Assembly (NCBI GenBank): GCA_002070505.1
Contig: MWDJ01000029.1
Coordinates: forward strand, 1 to 34,700
Direction: 5' to 3'
Length of the DNA stretch: 34,700 nucleotides
Source of the DNA: Bacteroidetes bacterium ADurb.Bin145
GTDB lineage: Bacteria > Bacteroidota > Bacteroidia > Bacteroidales > VadinHA17
Below, one piece after another: positions 33,676 to 34,700 of the stretch. How positions within the stretch are numbered: position 1 is the first letter of the stretch; each line of letters begins with the position of its first letter. Below the pieces are notes generated by a model. It was not told the origin of the DNA, ran no database searches, and saw nothing but the letters and a program-made list of their open reading frames with translations. The translations under genes and the position numbers were made by a program.

Positions 33676-34392
33676 GTGAAAAACAAAAATTTGAATATTG
33701 AAAAGGAGTTTAATGGAATCTTAAACTCTCAAGACTTAACCAGCCTTAATTTAAAAGGAGAAATTGTAAATCTTTTTAATTTATATACAAACAACCATTA
33801 CAATTCTTCCGATCTGACATTAGAGCAAGAAAAAAATATTATAAGATGGATGATAAAGTCAGATTTGTGGTTCATTTCCGCAAAAAAGGCCGACTATTAT
33901 ATGAGAGATTGGTTTATCAATGAAACTGATAAACATTCTTGGTTACTCCAAAATAAATGTGTTTTGGGTAAACATTCAAGTTGGCACCTTGGTTTTTCAA
34001 TTAGAATTAAGCCTAAATCCAGCAACATTACTAATAATAAAGTCAAAAACGAATTCCAAAAACTTTTAAAAAATGATGAATTTGTAAAACTTAAAAATAA
34101 TCTATCAAAAGGTGATAAATTATATTTAAAATTAATTTGTGTTATAAATAAAACCAGAGACAAAGACATTGATAATATGGCAAAGATCACTATTGATGGA
34201 TTAAAAGGCACTCTATTCATTGATGACAGCCAAATTGATCATTTGGAAGTAATAAAGTTTAAAACAAAATATTTTGAAGATATCATATCAGTTTCGGTTA
34301 ACAAAAGCAGCATTAACGATAATAATGTCATTTTTAGAGATTTGAATATGACATGGGGTTCAAGAAAAAAGTTAGAGGTAAATATTAACTAA
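33676..34392 (+). CDS. RusA-like Holliday junction resolvase with N-terminal extension
   Basis: A 238-residue protein from a GTG start. The last part (about 105-210) matches RusA: RDKDIDNMAKITIDGLKGTLFIDDSQIDHL contains the catalytic Asp164, Asp166, Lys170 and Asp183/184, equivalent to the DxDN...K...DD set of RusA. RusA cuts four-way DNA junctions as a dimer. Typical RusA proteins are about 120 residues, so here some 100 extra N-terminal residues of unknown function (GEIVNLFNLY, IIRWMIKSDLWFISAKKADYY) are present. That could redirect it to other substrates. It is last in the line after the restriction enzyme and HEPN protein. Confidence 0.78.
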   Translation: MKNKNLNIEKEFNGILNSQDLTSLNLKGEIVNLFNLYTNNHYNSSDLTLEQEKNIIRWMIKSDLWFISAKKADYYMRDWFINETDKHSWLLQNKCVLGKHSSWHLGFSIRIKPKSSNITNNKVKNEFQKLLKNDEFVKLKNNLSKGDKLYLKLICVINKTRDKDIDNMAKITIDGLKGTLFIDDSQIDHLEVIKFKTKYFEDIISVSVNKSSINDNNVIFRDLNMTWGSRKKLEVNIN

Positions 34393-34489
34393 ACGGGGAC
34401 ATTAATTATCGGATTTTGTTTCAAATTTCAAACTCCCTGCAACCTGAAATGAAGTGTAAAATTCGTCCCCCTTTGACTACTCTGAATAA
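34393..34489. other. Spacer before the repeat array
   Basis: No gene is seen. GGGGAC (34396-34401) and GTCCCC (34465-34470) are complementary and flank about 63 bp; this could be an element end but no target duplication was identified. Confidence 0.25.
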
Positions 34490-34629
34490 TCCGGACCAAA
34501 TTGAGCCACCCATTCCGGAGTAAACTGAGCCAGTAATTCCGGAGTAAAGTGAGCCACTTATTCCGGAGCAAACTGAGCCACTTCATTTAAAGCTTATCCG
34601 GACTGACATTCCGGCACAAACTGAGTGAG
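34490..34629. repeat. 24-bp-period array, probable IS21-family terminal repeats
   Basis: TCCGG(A/C)...AAA(C/T/G)TGAG-type units start at 34490, 34514, 34538, 34562 and 34610, all on a 24-bp grid (the slot at 34586 is degenerate). A further TCCGGACTGA is at 34597, off the grid. The consensus is close to TTCCGGAGTAAACTGAGCCA. IS21-family elements carry multiple repeats like this at their ends for transposase binding, and I recall similar sequence in Bacteroidota. No transposase gene is inside the window, so the element would extend to the right. Confidence 0.6.
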
Positions 34630-34700
34630 ATGGTCTAGAAGGACTGGACAATTTATTTATCAAATATAAGTGTTTATGTTGAAATGAGGGGGTTTGGGGG

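Larger units (their letters stand above)
18756..34392. mobile_element. Putative integrated plasmid- or phage-like element (boundaries approximate)
   Basis: From the large serine recombinase rightward the content changes to orphan methyltransferases, small unknown proteins, a replication-initiator-like gene with iterons, a second serine recombinase and a restriction cassette, with lower G+C than the left half. The recombinase end at 18756 is taken as the left limit because such genes usually sit next to an attachment site. The right limit is unknown and may lie beyond the window or before the restriction cassette. No duplicated attachment sequence was identified. Confidence 0.5.

Noticed and set aside
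34490-34629. CRISPR-like array
   Set aside because: Units repeat every 24 bp with no unique spacers between them, and no cas genes are present.

Overview
The window comes from a Bacteroidota chromosome, most likely a member of the Bacteroidales/Marinilabiliales group. The reasons are A-rich sequence instead of Shine-Dalgarno motifs before most starts, several promoters of the phylum-specific type (TTG, about 19-20 nt, TAnnTTTG), a trpEGDCFBA operon with separate genes, a lipoprotein M16 peptidase, and a DUF4153-like/winged-helix cluster. Function calls are by reading motifs; no database search was possible.

Region 1 (1-17433) looks like core chromosome. It holds two tandem secreted paralogues of unknown function, a tannase/feruloyl-esterase-family enzyme, an M15-like (DUF5715-type) peptidase, and a class 3 aldehyde dehydrogenase. 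These are followed by a complete tryptophan operon (5494-11969). The operon is preceded by a promoter, a 19-codon leader peptide with three Trp codons in four (W-C-W-W), and an intrinsic terminator, which together form a classical attenuator. After trpA come a membrane protein/winged-helix regulator/small membrane protein operon with a probable autoregulatory operator pair, a tRNA-Gly(GCC), a two-domain M16 metallopeptidase and a tRNA-Leu(UAA).

Region 2 (about 17434-34392) is accessory and more AT-rich. A DUF2188/HAD gene pair is followed tail-to-tail by a large serine recombinase, and rightward of the recombinase lies an integrated plasmid- or phage-like element. It carries two orphan DNA methyltransferases (one fused to a ParB-like domain), several small acidic proteins, a helix-turn-helix protein next to a strong AT-rich palindrome, and a winged-helix replication-initiator-like gene. 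That initiator gene contains a 24-bp-period iteron-like array next to an AT-rich tract (candidate internal origin) and is preceded by a pseudoknot-forming leader. Further right are a membrane HExxH protein paired with a secreted CAP-like protein, a second (small) serine recombinase, and a cassette of type IIG restriction-modification enzyme, HEPN-motif protein and RusA-like resolvase.

Region 3 (34490-34700) has a five-copy array of a TCCGG...TGAGCCA motif on a 24-bp grid, probably the end of an IS21-family insertion sequence whose genes lie beyond the window.

The items most worth checking are the initiator-gene iterons plus pseudoknot (a self-contained replication control unit), the restriction/HEPN/RusA cassette, and the trp attenuator.
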